Of a DNA stretch of 43,928 nucleotides, positions 1 through 6,673 are shown piece by piece (position 1 is the first letter of the stretch; every line of letters starts with the position of its first letter). The stretch is from contig CAZAZQ010000021.1 in NCBI GenBank assembly GCA_964489705.1, positions 1 to 43,928 of the forward strand, in the 5' to 3' direction. This DNA is from CAZAZQ01 sp964489705 (lineage in GTDB: Bacteria; Zixibacteria; MSB-5A5; GN15; FEB-12). The notes under the pieces were generated by a model. That model saw nothing but the letters and a program-made list of their open reading frames with translations. It was not told the origin of the DNA and did not search any database. The position numbers and the translations under genes were made by a program.

Positions 1-72
1 CTTCTGCTCCTGCTGATTCTTTCCGGAGCGTATGTTATCTATCATAAACGGAAAGGGCTCATCAGTGTGTAA
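1..72 (+). CDS. C-terminal fragment of a membrane protein
   Basis: The reading frame is open from the first base to a TAA at 70-72. The 23 visible residues are a leucine-rich hydrophobic stretch followed by a basic tail (HKRKG). That is a final membrane helix with a positively charged cytoplasmic end. It could be the last helix of a permease or a C-terminal membrane anchor; too little is visible to choose. The gene is cut by the window edge and two hairpins follow it. Confidence 0.5.
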   Translation, partial: LLLLLILSGAYVIYHKRKGLISV

Positions 73-84
73 GATGACTGACAA

Positions 85-120
85 ATAAAAAAGTACAGCC
101 TTAAAATTAAGGCTGCACTT
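85..120 (-). terminator. Intrinsic terminator for the minus-strand zinc protein gene
   Basis: A near-perfect inverted repeat (91-120, one mismatch) is preceded on the plus strand by a run of six A at 87-92. On the minus strand this reads as a stem-loop followed by TTTTTT, downstream of the stop at 208. It may also act on the plus-strand gene ending at 72. Confidence 0.6.
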
Positions 121-128
121 GGGGTCAA

Positions 129-160
129 GGGGATTGAGCGAAAGCTTAATCCCCTCTTTA
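129..160 (+). terminator. Stem-loop with GAAA tetraloop, probable terminator
   Basis: An 11-bp stem (129-139 with 144-154, one G-T pair) closes a GAAA tetraloop and is followed by TCTTTAATT. It lies between the convergent gene ends at 72 and 208 and probably ends transcription of the upstream plus-strand gene. The T-run is short. Confidence 0.45.
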
Positions 161-207
161 ATTACATCTTTTCCCTCTCCGGGACAAGCGACGACGTTCG
201 GCTCCTT

Positions 208-522
208 TTAATCTTTGAATAAATCGTCAAAGCGCTTTTTCCGTTCCTCCTTGGAATCGAAACGGGCGGTTATTCCACCGGGACGCTTGACCACATCCCG
301 CATTTGAAACCAATCGCAGAAGTTGGCTTTTTCTTTGTTGGGAATGTTGGTTTCGATATTTTCCCGACACTGGAAACGGCTGTACGGGTCGAAAAAGCGA
401 CAGCCGCGGCAGCAGCGCAAATCCGCCAAACAGTGGGGGCAGCTGTCCGAGCGGGTGACGCCCCCTTCAATCCCCGTCGGTCGGCCACAATTCCAACAAA
501 GCAATCCGGCATCTTTTGACAT
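208..522 (-). CDS. Small Cys-rich zinc-binding protein of unknown function
   Basis: A 104-residue protein with paired cysteines spaced like zinc ligands: CWNC near residue 9, CPHC near 28, CC and GC near 37-41, then single Cys residues and an FCDWF block. The C-terminal third is charged and helical with no membrane segment. The frame extends upstream to 591, but I place the start at ATG 522 because GGGAGA lies just before it and the Cys-rich homology begins there. It stands alone, with a terminator downstream (85-120) and the tRNA transcribed divergently. Known small proteins with this Cys pattern are mostly uncharacterised, and no function can be named. Confidence 0.7.
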   Translation of the reverse strand: MSKDAGLLCWNCGRPTGIEGGVTRSDSCPHCLADLRCCRGCRFFDPYSRFQCRENIETNIPNKEKANFCDWFQMRDVVKRPGGITARFDSKEERKKRFDDLFKD

Positions 523-648
523 ATTCTCTCCCAAATTCTTTCCGCAATATACGTGATTTTCTCCTCTTGGCAAGCCTTCCCTATCCGCCACAAAACAGGG
601 AACTTTGGCTTCGGCTTCGCTATAAATTATACGTCAATTATTAATCAC

Positions 649-676
649 TTGCGGAAGAGCGAAATTTCATTATAAT
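649..676 (+). promoter_or_regulatory. Sigma-70 promoter for tRNA-Ala
   Basis: TTGCGG at 649-654 and a perfect TATAAT at 671-676, 16 bp apart. Transcription would start near 683 and leave a 64-nt 5' leader before the tRNA. The leader contains a CTCCCC...GGGGAG inverted repeat (about 695-725), which could be a processing hairpin. Confidence 0.65.
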
Positions 677-746
677 CGGGGTGAGAAATGAGAGCTCCCC
701 TGATGGTGATGGGCGCCACGGGGAGGAGTAAAGAGAAGATATGTCT

Positions 747-819
747 GGGGCAGTAGCTCAGTTGGGAGAGCGCCACGTTCGCAACGTGGAGGTCGTCGGT
801 TCGATCCCGATCTGCTCCA
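747..819 (+). tRNA. tRNA-Ala (anticodon CGC)
   Basis: A 73-nt cloverleaf. The acceptor stem is GGGGCAG with CTGCTCC (one G-U) and the discriminator is A. The D arm holds AGCTCAGTTGGGAGAGC. The anticodon stem CCACG/CGTGG encloses the loop TTCGCAA, so the anticodon is CGC, reading GCG (Ala). The T loop TTCGATC is canonical. The 3' CCA is not encoded. A T-rich stretch follows at 820-826. Confidence 0.95.
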
Positions 820-884
820 TTTTTTATTCTATATTCTGTGAAAAATTCGGAATAAAAAGCCTGTTATGTACTAAACACTTCCGT

Positions 885-3386
885 TCATTTCAAAAGAAGC
901 ATTTTTCGAGCCTGGGTAAATCCATTGACGCTTAGTTTACAAAAATACACTCCCGTCGAGACTTCGTTGCCGTTACCATCACTTCCATCCCAGGTTATTC
1001 TATAGCTCCCTTGAGTCAGCCAACCGTCAAGAAGAGTCACAATATGTTGTCCCAGAACATTAAAAATTTCTATTTTTGCTTTGGAGGTATATGGTATAAC
1101 AAATTCGATCTGGGTTTGTAAGTTAAAAGGATTAGGATAATTCTGGCTAAGACTAAAACTTTCAGGCCGAGTGAGATCTCGACAATCATTTACAAAAGTT
1201 CCCACATCAGCTATTTTCGCTACAAAGGCATCAATGAATCCGTTGAAACCGTTGTCATACGCATTAGCGGTAGGAAAATCTGAAGAAAGTGTCCATCCAG
1301 AAATGAAAACATTGCCATTACCATCGACGACAATACCATCACCTTCCTCATATTCGCTCCCACCAAGATAGGTACTATAAATCAGCTCATCTCCAGAAGA
1401 CGACAAGCTACTTACAAAAACATCGCCAGAGCCATTATAAGATTCATCATACGAATTAACTAAAGGAAAGTCAGGAGAAGAAGTAAAACCGGTGAGATAA
1501 ACTTGCCCACTAGTACTAACATCTATATCCCAAACAATTTCAGCGTCCGTCCCACCAAGATAAGTGCTGTAAAGTATTACAGATCCTGAAGAGTCAATCT
1601 TCGTTACAAACGCATCTGCTGAATTATCATTGAGAATTGGATCGTAAGCGTTGACGATTGGAAAATCAACCGAGTTTGTTCCTCCAGCCACATATATGAT
1701 ACCATCCTCACCTACTGCTATACTCGCACATCCATCATCCCCACTTCCACCAAGATAGGTGCTGTAAATCAAAGAACCTAAAGAAGAAAACCTTGCCACA
1801 AAACCATCAGAAGAACCACCAAGGTCAGTGTCATAAGCACCCATAACAGGAAAATCAGCTGAAGTTGTCCACCCAGCAACATAGACATCACCTTTTCTGT
1901 TTACAGCCATCTTCAGACATCCTTCCTCTGCAAAGCCACCGAGATAAGTACTATAGACGAGACTGTTACCAAATGGTGACAACTTAGCAACGAATACGTC
2001 TTCAGTGCCGCCAAGGCTGTTATCGTAAGCATTCTCAACAGGGAAATCAGAAGATTCCGTACTACCTCCAATATACGTGTACCCACCCGTATCTACTGCA
2101 ATACCCCACGCCCAATCATCGAAGGAACCACCAAGATAGGTACTGAAAACCAAACTGTTGCCTGCTGGAGACAACTTGGTTACAAAAGCTTCAAATGATG
2201 GATACCCATAAATGGGGTTAGTATCAATAGTACTGTCATACGCATTTACCATGGGAAAATCGGGAGAGTCAGTTTCTCCTGTCAAATACACTGCCCCGCT
2301 ACCGTCGACAGCAATACCGTACCCTTCTTCCGTTCCTGTTCCCCCCAAGTACGTACTATATATCAGAGTCCCATCAGATGAAAATTTGGTCACAAAGACA
2401 TCATCATAACCCATATACGTTCCCTGGTAAGCGTTACGTACAGGAAAGTTTGAAGAAGCTGCCTCACCTACGATATAGACATCACCGTTGCCATCAACTG
2501 CAATATCGTGAGCTTCGTCATCATCTGTCCCTCCAAGGAACGTGCTAAAACTCAAAACTGGGTCTATAACAATGGTTGAGCTTCGATCATAGTTCCCCTC
2601 TAGTTCAAACCCTATAGTATTTTTAGAAAGAAGGACATACTTCCCTTTAACAAGCGAACGAACCCCATCTTCAATTTGATACACAATTGGCTTAAGCCCC
2701 TTGATCATCCCTATTCCAGTTTCGAGTACTAACTCACCATCAGCATTAACAAAAACATTCTCTGTGCCCTCGTACCGAAGTTCAATCTGCGACGGGTCAA
2801 CACCAGAAGAAACAATAAAGTCATACTCCATTTGTTCGCCATTGCCATAGTATCTCAAATCAATGCCAGGATAAATATTTTTATATGTAACGGCTCGATA
2901 ATTAGGAACATCAGTGTACCACATGGCAGCGTCGTTGCCGAAGAAGTAGTTACACTTGTAGCTTACCGGTTCCTCGCCACAAACGGTCACTCGGGGATTT
3001 GAACCAACTAGCTTTGCCTTGACTGTAACAACCTGTACACTATCGAATTTCTTGTTCAAGCCATAACATTCTCTTTTCGACAATAAAGTGCTAACATAAG
3101 AAGCTTGTTTTTTTGTACTACACCTTCTTCTTAGAGAAGTTGAACATCGTCGAAATTGAAAGTAAACTTCTCCTTGAGAAAAGGAAATACTCACATGAGG
3201 AATAGTAGCTTTGTATAAGATCTCGGGAGGCCATTGCCCACAGTTTTCCGTAAAATAAAGAGTATTACTCCATGCATCTCCCCCAAATTTCGTCCCTCGA
3301 CTTGCCTCTTTGCTATTTGGCTCACAGTTTCCACATATGAGATAAAAAGCCAGAAAAATACCAACGATAAAAACTCTTTTCAACAT
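885..3386 (-). CDS. Secreted SBBP beta-propeller protein with FCB-type C-terminal sorting domain
   Basis: An 833-residue exported protein. After a hydrophobic signal segment (about 1-20), residues about 35-280 match the domain that usually precedes SBBP repeats (starts at FTENCGQW, ends at VIDPVL). Seven repeats of about 65 residues follow, each opening with STYLGG or STFLGG, with a VDGNGD..Y.VG core, a DFP..NAYD turn and a closing DVFV/AFVTK strand. Seven copies fit a seven-bladed propeller. The last 90 residues (from FSLSQNYPNPFN to RKMLLLK) are the FlgD-like/type IX secretion sorting domain of FCB bacteria. ATG 3386 follows AGGGT. Base composition is clearly AT-richer than in the metabolic genes, so recent acquisition or relaxed selection is possible. 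Ligand and role are unknown; surface adhesion is a guess. Confidence 0.9.
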   Translation of the reverse strand: MLKRVFIVGIFLAFYLICGNCEPNSKEASRGTKFGGDAWSNTLYFTENCGQWPPEILYKATIPHVSISFSQGEVYFQFRRCSTSLRRRCSTKKQASYVSTLLSKRECYGLNKKFDSVQVVTVKAKLVGSNPRVTVCGEEPVSYKCNYFFGNDAAMWYTDVPNYRAVTYKNIYPGIDLRYYGNGEQMEYDFIVSSGVDPSQIELRYEGTENVFVNADGELVLETGIGMIKGLKPIVYQIEDGVRSLVKGKYVLLSKNTIGFELEGNYDRSSTIVIDPVLSFSTFLGGTDDDEAHDIAVDGNGDVYIVGEAASSNFPVRNAYQGTYMGYDDVFVTKFSSDGTLIYSTYLGGTGTEEGYGIAVDGSGAVYLTGETDSPDFPMVNAYDSTIDTNPIYGYPSFEAFVTKLSPAGNSLVFSTYLGGSFDDWAWGIAVDTGGYTYIGGSTESSDFPVENAYDNSLGGTEDVFVAKLSPFGNSLVYSTYLGGFAEEGCLKMAVNRKGDVYVAGWTTSADFPVMGAYDTDLGGSSDGFVARFSSLGSLIYSTYLGGSGDDGCASIAVGEDGIIYVAGGTNSVDFPIVNAYDPILNDNSADAFVTKIDSSGSVILYSTYLGGTDAEIVWDIDVSTSGQVYLTGFTSSPDFPLVNSYDESYNGSGDVFVSSLSSSGDELIYSTYLGGSEYEEGDGIVVDGNGNVFISGWTLSSDFPTANAYDNGFNGFIDAFVAKIADVGTFVNDCRDLTRPESFSLSQNYPNPFNLQTQIEFVIPYTSKAKIEIFNVLGQHIVTLLDGWLTQGSYRITWDGSDGNGNEVSTGVYFCKLSVNGFTQARKMLLLK

Positions 3387-3434
3387 TGGTTCATACCCTG
3401 CATTTATGAAGTTTGTTTTTTCCCTACAAGTCTA

Positions 3435-3463
3435 ATTATTAATAAACCATTTCAAAAAATCAA
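3435..3463 (-). promoter_or_regulatory. Promoter of the SBBP gene
   Basis: On the minus strand, TTGATT (3463-3458) and AATAAT (3440-3435) are separated by 17 bp. Transcription would start about 40 nt before the ATG at 3386. The region is AT-rich, so a chance match is possible. Confidence 0.4.
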
Positions 3464-3603
3464 GAGAAAAAGTTGCCAGGGAAATGGTCAGTGGATCCTA
3501 CTATTTGTAACTCCCATACTTTCCTTAAGTTATCCTATTGTAGTTTCAGCACTACACCGTTTTAAAATTCCAAATAGAAAACTCACCTTCTCTTTCCAGT
3601 CAA

Positions 3604-3632
3604 TTGACTTTCGGTAAAGCACATTGTATAAT
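3604..3632 (+). promoter_or_regulatory. Sigma-70 promoter of the SRP RNA
   Basis: TTGACT (3604-3609), 17-bp spacer, TATAAT (3627-3632). This near-consensus promoter is about 22 bp upstream of the predicted mature 5' end, as expected for a strongly transcribed stable RNA. Confidence 0.8.
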
Positions 3633-3654
3633 TTTATAACGACAAGATAGGTAT

Positions 3655-3930
3655 TGCCTGCGTGCTAGGTGGGGAGTTAGCGGTGCCCTGTAACCCGGAA
3701 TCCGCTATACCGGGGCCGAATTCCCACCCGAGGGCTTTGCGGTCGATGAATTTCGACAGGTAAGCGGTGTTGAAGGCTGGGTCCTGTACAACAGAAGCCT
3801 ACGAACCCCGTCAGGACCGGGAGGTAGCAGCGGTAAGTAGTCCCTTCTGTGTGTTGCAGGGGCGCCCGGCTGGAGCCGGCTGCCTGAAGGGTTCTTCGAC
3901 AGCGGCTCGGAGGTGGGTGCACGATAGGCA
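3655..3930 (+). ncRNA. ffs: Signal recognition particle RNA, large bacterial type (with Alu domain)
   Basis: The RNA of the SRP, which binds Ffh and targets signal peptides to SecYEG. The 5' part (GTGCTAGGTGGGGAGTTAGC, then GGTGCCCTGTAACCC) matches the Alu domain of Bacillus-type scRNA. Domain IV, which binds Ffh, is seen at about 3812-3840 as GTCAGGACC-GGGAGG-TAGCAGCGGTAAG. The ends pair (TGCCTGCGTGC with GCACGATAGGCA), giving about 276 nt, close to the 271 nt of B. subtilis. The 3' end is present twice because of the assembly gap (again at 4042-4084); the copy before the gap already completes the molecule. Promoter and terminator are both visible. Confidence 0.93.
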
Positions 3931-4096
3931 AAAAAGCCCGCNNNNNNNNNNNNNNNNNNNNNNNNNNNNNNNNNNNNNNNNNNNNNNNNNNNNNNNNNNN
4001 NNNNNNNNNNNNNNNNNNNNNNNNNNNNNNNNNNNNNNNNNAAGGGTTCTTCGACAGCGGCTCGGAGGTGGGTGCACGATAGGCAAAAAAGCCCGC
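3887..4096. other. Scaffold gap (100 N) between identical 55-bp contig ends
   Basis: N at 3942-4041. The 55 bases before the gap (3887-3941) and the 55 after it (4042-4096) are identical. This is the overlap expected between neighbouring contigs of a k=55 de Bruijn assembly, so the real sequence most likely joins directly with one copy. The repeat covers the 3' end of the SRP RNA and the first half of its terminator. Confidence 0.9.
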
Positions 4097-4117
4097 TGGC
4101 AAAACCGGCGGGCTTTT
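4085..4117 (+). terminator. Intrinsic terminator of the SRP RNA
   Basis: The A-rich arm with GCCCGC and the matching arm GCGGGCTTTT form a stem of about 11-13 bp, with the T-run in the closing strand. It begins directly after the 3' end of the SRP RNA and could work in both directions. Confidence 0.85.
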
Positions 4118-4193
4118 CTGAAATGAAAAGCTAAGCCAAGCGTAGACAATTTTCTCATCGTTTCCGCGTGAAGAAATTTTTTCAAAATCCAAT

Positions 4194-4220
4194 TAAAGTT
4201 TTTTCACTCACATCCGATAG
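4194..4220 (+). promoter_or_regulatory. Sigma-28 (FliA/SigD)-type promoter upstream of the histone-fold pair
   Basis: TAAAGTTT (4194-4201), 11 bases, TCCGATAG (4213-4220). The E. coli FliA consensus, from memory, is TAAAGTTT-N11-GCCGATAA. The upstream element matches fully, the spacing is exact, and the downstream element matches 6 of 8. It ends 31 bp before the ATG at 4252. No sigma factor or flagellar gene is in the window, so activity is inferred from sequence alone. Confidence 0.55.
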
Positions 4221-4251
4221 ACAATGTGGAACTCAAACGTAGGGACACAAA

Positions 4252-4545
4252 ATGAAATATCTTACAGACAAATTTTCAAGTGAGTCTCTTGACATCTTAG
4301 AAGATATTGCCGCACGATTGTACGACTTAATCCAAGTCAAGGCGCAAGAAATCGCCGGTGACAACGGAGAAGAAGTGGTCTTGCCGAGTCACATTGAGGA
4401 TGCTTTTCAAGTAGTAATTCAAACACTCTGGCAAGAGATTGAAAAGGACAAATCTTCCAAACAGCAACCGAGCCGACCAAGGCTCAACAACGAGCCCACG
4501 GCTCATGTGAGGAACAGATTTTCCAGTGAGAACGTTCCGGTTTAG
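4252..4545 (+). CDS. Putative histone-fold protein (soluble partner)
   Basis: A 97-residue protein. Residues 7-51 align without gaps, by eye, to loop 1, helix 2, loop 2 and helix 3 of the archaeal histone HMfB: KFSSES with RVSDDA, then a 29-residue amphipathic helix, then EEVVLPSHIEDAF with RKTIKAEDIELAV. About nine identities fall in 41 positions, and the hydrophobic spacing is kept. Helix 1 is nearly absent (residues 1-6). The DNA-contacting RKT loop is not conserved (EEVV) and the domain is acidic, so it may work mainly by pairing with the next protein. Residues 66-97 are a polar tail. The start has AGGGA upstream, and the next gene starts 23 bp after the stop. No membrane segment. The fold is inferred; no function is known. 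Confidence 0.55.
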   Translation: MKYLTDKFSSESLDILEDIAARLYDLIQVKAQEIAGDNGEEVVLPSHIEDAFQVVIQTLWQEIEKDKSSKQQPSRPRLNNEPTAHVRNRFSSENVPV

Positions 4546-4568
4546 GAAAAGCCAAGGATGGTTTTCTT

Positions 4569-4985
4569 ATGGATAAAGATAACATCAAACGAATCTCGCC
4601 TCTTGAGGATTCAAAGATAACCTTACGGCGTCCCAAAGAAGAACCCATAGAAGACAAAGTAGACTGGGCTCCTAAAGCCAATGACAAATTAAGAGATGTC
4701 ATGAAAGAAATCAGAGAAGCAATCAAAGGAGCAGCCGAAAGTATCGCCAAAAATGGCAATTCCTCGACTGTAACTGATGCTGACGTAGTAGACGCTCGTA
4801 AGAAACTTTACCCTTCCCAAAAACGGCAAACAATAACTATGCTTTTGTTCATTGCGTCGCAATTTGCTCTTGTATATTGTGGATACATATTGCAGAGTAA
4901 TAATCTTTCCGAAATCATAATTTCTTCTTGCTTAGCAATTACGCTGTTAGCCTTTTATTGGCACTTAGCAATACAGAGGAGTTAA
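4569..4985 (+). CDS. Putative membrane-anchored histone-fold protein
   Basis: A 138-residue protein in three parts. Residues 1-40 are polar and charged, with a basic patch (KITLRR). Residues 41-80 align without gaps to helix 2, loop 2 and helix 3 of archaeal histone HMfB: LRDVMKEIREAIKGAAESIA with LAKILEEMGRDIASEAIKLA, and STVTDADVVDA with KTIKAEDIELA. The loop-2 Thr is kept. Residues 88-108 and 113-135 are two hydrophobic helices, so both termini should face the cytoplasm. AAGGA lies upstream of the ATG. It is co-transcribed with the histone-fold gene before it, and the two domains could pair as a heterodimer held at the membrane, possibly tethering DNA. Without the fold assignment it would be a hypothetical two-helix membrane protein. 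Confidence 0.55.
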   Translation: MDKDNIKRISPLEDSKITLRRPKEEPIEDKVDWAPKANDKLRDVMKEIREAIKGAAESIAKNGNSSTVTDADVVDARKKLYPSQKRQTITMLLFIASQFALVYCGYILQSNNLSEIIISSCLAITLLAFYWHLAIQRS

Positions 4986-5045
4986 ACCCCAAAAACACTC
5001 TCCTCTCCCCTTGCCTTTTTGGTTTCAACATCATACCATAGCGGC

Positions 5046-5816
5046 ATGGAACACAATGCCTTTATCATACTCGGTTCGTCGTCGGGGATGCCGCAAGCGG
5101 AGCGCGCTTCGGCGGGGTATGCTCTCCGCATTGACGAAAAAATCAGCATTATCGACTGTGGCGGCGGCGTCTGCTCGTCTTTTCTCCGCAGCGGACTCGA
5201 TCCGCTCGCTGTGGAGAACATTTTCATCAGCCACACTCACCCCGACCACTGTTGTGAGCTTCCCCTGATGATTCAGTTGGTCTATCTTGCCGGTAAGCAA
5301 GACAAGCTGGATGTGTACGTCCCCTCGGAATTTGTCAAGCCGCTGGAAACATATCTTACCGCCGTCTACCTCATCAAAGAGAAGCTCCCCTTCGAGCTCA
5401 ATATTATCGGATACGATGAGAACTTCACTTTTTCAAACTCTTTCCACCTCCGCCCTATCAAAAACCGGCACCTGCAGGGATACACTGACCTCATCCGAAC
5501 GCTGAATCTTCCCAATCGGATGCAGTGCTTTTCCTTCCAGATAACCGCCGACAAGACTTCCCTTTTCTACTCTGCCGACATTGCCGGATTCGACGAGGTG
5601 AAAGACATTATAGACAACCATGACTACGTCGTCATCGAGTCGACGCATATCAACTTGGACGATTTCTTTGCCGTCGCTCCCACGAAGAACGTCGGCTCAT
5701 TTGTCATCAGCCATTTGGGAACCCCCGACGAAATCGAAGTCATCCGACAGTATGCCCGCAAAGCGGGAATGGACAACCTGAAAATCGCTGAAGATGGGAT
5801 GGTTCTTCCCCTTTAG
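5046..5816 (+). CDS. MBL-fold hydrolase, RNase Z-like
   Basis: A 256-residue metallo-beta-lactamase-fold protein. The N-terminal strand LGSSSGMPQ...R with IDCGGGV matches the RNase Z/phosphodiesterase branch. The zinc motif HTHPDH is at 63-68, a further His lies in KNRHLQGY, the Asp in YSADIAGFDEV, and a late His in VISHLG. It lacks the long exosite expected of a true tRNA 3' processing enzyme, so the substrate is open (phosphodiesterase or RNase Z-like). The frame opens at 5019, but ATG 5046 begins at the first conserved strand; neither start has a clear ribosome binding site. Base composition returns to the scaffold norm here, unlike the AT-rich genes just upstream. Confidence 0.75.
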   Translation: MEHNAFIILGSSSGMPQAERASAGYALRIDEKISIIDCGGGVCSSFLRSGLDPLAVENIFISHTHPDHCCELPLMIQLVYLAGKQDKLDVYVPSEFVKPLETYLTAVYLIKEKLPFELNIIGYDENFTFSNSFHLRPIKNRHLQGYTDLIRTLNLPNRMQCFSFQITADKTSLFYSADIAGFDEVKDIIDNHDYVVIESTHINLDDFFAVAPTKNVGSFVISHLGTPDEIEVIRQYARKAGMDNLKIAEDGMVLPL

Positions 5817-5856
5817 CGCTGCAAAAGGATAACGTCCCCCGAACTCCCTATTGAAG

Positions 5857-5889
5857 ATGGGACGGGGAGGAGACATTCTCCCGTCCCAT
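5857..5889. terminator. Long hairpin between convergent genes
   Basis: ATGGGACGGG(G)AG pairs with CTCCCGTCCCAT, 12 bp with one bulged G and an 8-nt loop. It lies between the stops of the MBL gene (5816) and sdhB (5933). There is no T-run on either strand, so it may act as a 3' stabiliser or a non-canonical terminator. Confidence 0.5.
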
Positions 5890-5932
5890 GCAACTTACAA
5901 GCGATATACGCAACAAAAGCCCAAGAACAGCG

Positions 5933-6673
5933 TTACTTCACCGTCGCCTTCATAAACTCCCGATTCAGCTTGGCGATAAACTTGACGCTGATTTCCTTCG
6001 GGCAGACCGCCTCACACTCGAAATAGTTGGAGCAGTTACCGAAACCTTCGATGTCCATTTGGGCAATCATTTTCGAGACCCGCTCCTGGGCTTCGACGCG
6101 CCCTTGCGGAAGATACGCCAGGTGGCTGACCTTCGCCGCCACAAACAGCATCGCCGAGGCGTTCTTACACGCCGCCACACACGCCCCGCACCCGATACAG
6201 GCAGCGGCATCCATGGCGGTGTCGGCATCCTTCTTGGGAATGGGAATCGAGTTCGCATCGGGAGCTCCACCGGTATTGACCGAAATGAATCCTCCCGCCT
6301 GCATAATCCGATCCAACGCCGAGCGGTCAACCATCAAGTCACGGATGACCGGAAACGCCTTGGCGCGGTACGGCTCGACGGTGATAGTGTCGCCGTCTTT
6401 GAAATGACGCATCCGAAGCTCGCACGTCGTCGTCGCATGTTGCGGACCGTGCGGGATACCGTTGATAACCAACGAACAGGCTCCACAGATGCCTTCCCGG
6501 CAATCGTGATCGAAATGAATCGGCTCAATCCCCTTACTCACCAAGTCTTCGTTGACCCAGTCCAGCATTTCCAAGAACGACATATCAGGAGACACATCGC
6601 GAGCTTCGTAGGTTTCCAACTTCCCTTTATCCTGGGCGTTCTTTTGACGCCATACGCGTAGTGTCAGATTCAT
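5933..6673 (-). CDS. sdhB: Succinate dehydrogenase/fumarate reductase iron-sulfur subunit
   Basis: A 246-residue protein that carries electrons from the flavin in SdhA to the hemes in SdhC at the membrane. The plant-type ferredoxin domain shows the [2Fe-2S] ligands in CREGICGAC (58-66) plus a later Cys (84). The C-terminal domain shows CIGCGAC..C for the [4Fe-4S] cluster and CSNYFECEAVCPK for the [3Fe-4S] cluster. The ATG overlaps the sdhA stop by one base (TAATG), so translation is coupled. It is the last gene of sdhCAB. It joins the TCA cycle to the quinone pool and receives the succinate made by the propionate module encoded further along. Confidence 0.96.
   Translation of the reverse strand: MNLTLRVWRQKNAQDKGKLETYEARDVSPDMSFLEMLDWVNEDLVSKGIEPIHFDHDCREGICGACSLVINGIPHGPQHATTTCELRMRHFKDGDTITVEPYRAKAFPVIRDLMVDRSALDRIMQAGGFISVNTGGAPDANSIPIPKKDADTAMDAAACIGCGACVAACKNASAMLFVAAKVSHLAYLPQGRVEAQERVSKMIAQMDIEGFGNCSNYFECEAVCPKEISVKFIAKLNREFMKATVK

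Noticed and set aside
1340..2560. Regular DNA repeats about 195 bp apart as a CRISPR-like or satellite array
   Set aside because: They are degenerate copies of the STYLGG-containing coding repeat of a beta-propeller protein.
3887..4096. Direct repeats around the gap as a mobile element or tandem repeat
   Set aside because: The repeat length (55) is identical at two unrelated gaps, which fits assembler overlaps; no transposase or inverted ends are present.
747..4985. Integrative element inserted at tRNA-Ala
   Set aside because: No integrase gene and no second copy of the tRNA 3' end was seen; the SRP RNA inside the block is a housekeeping gene.
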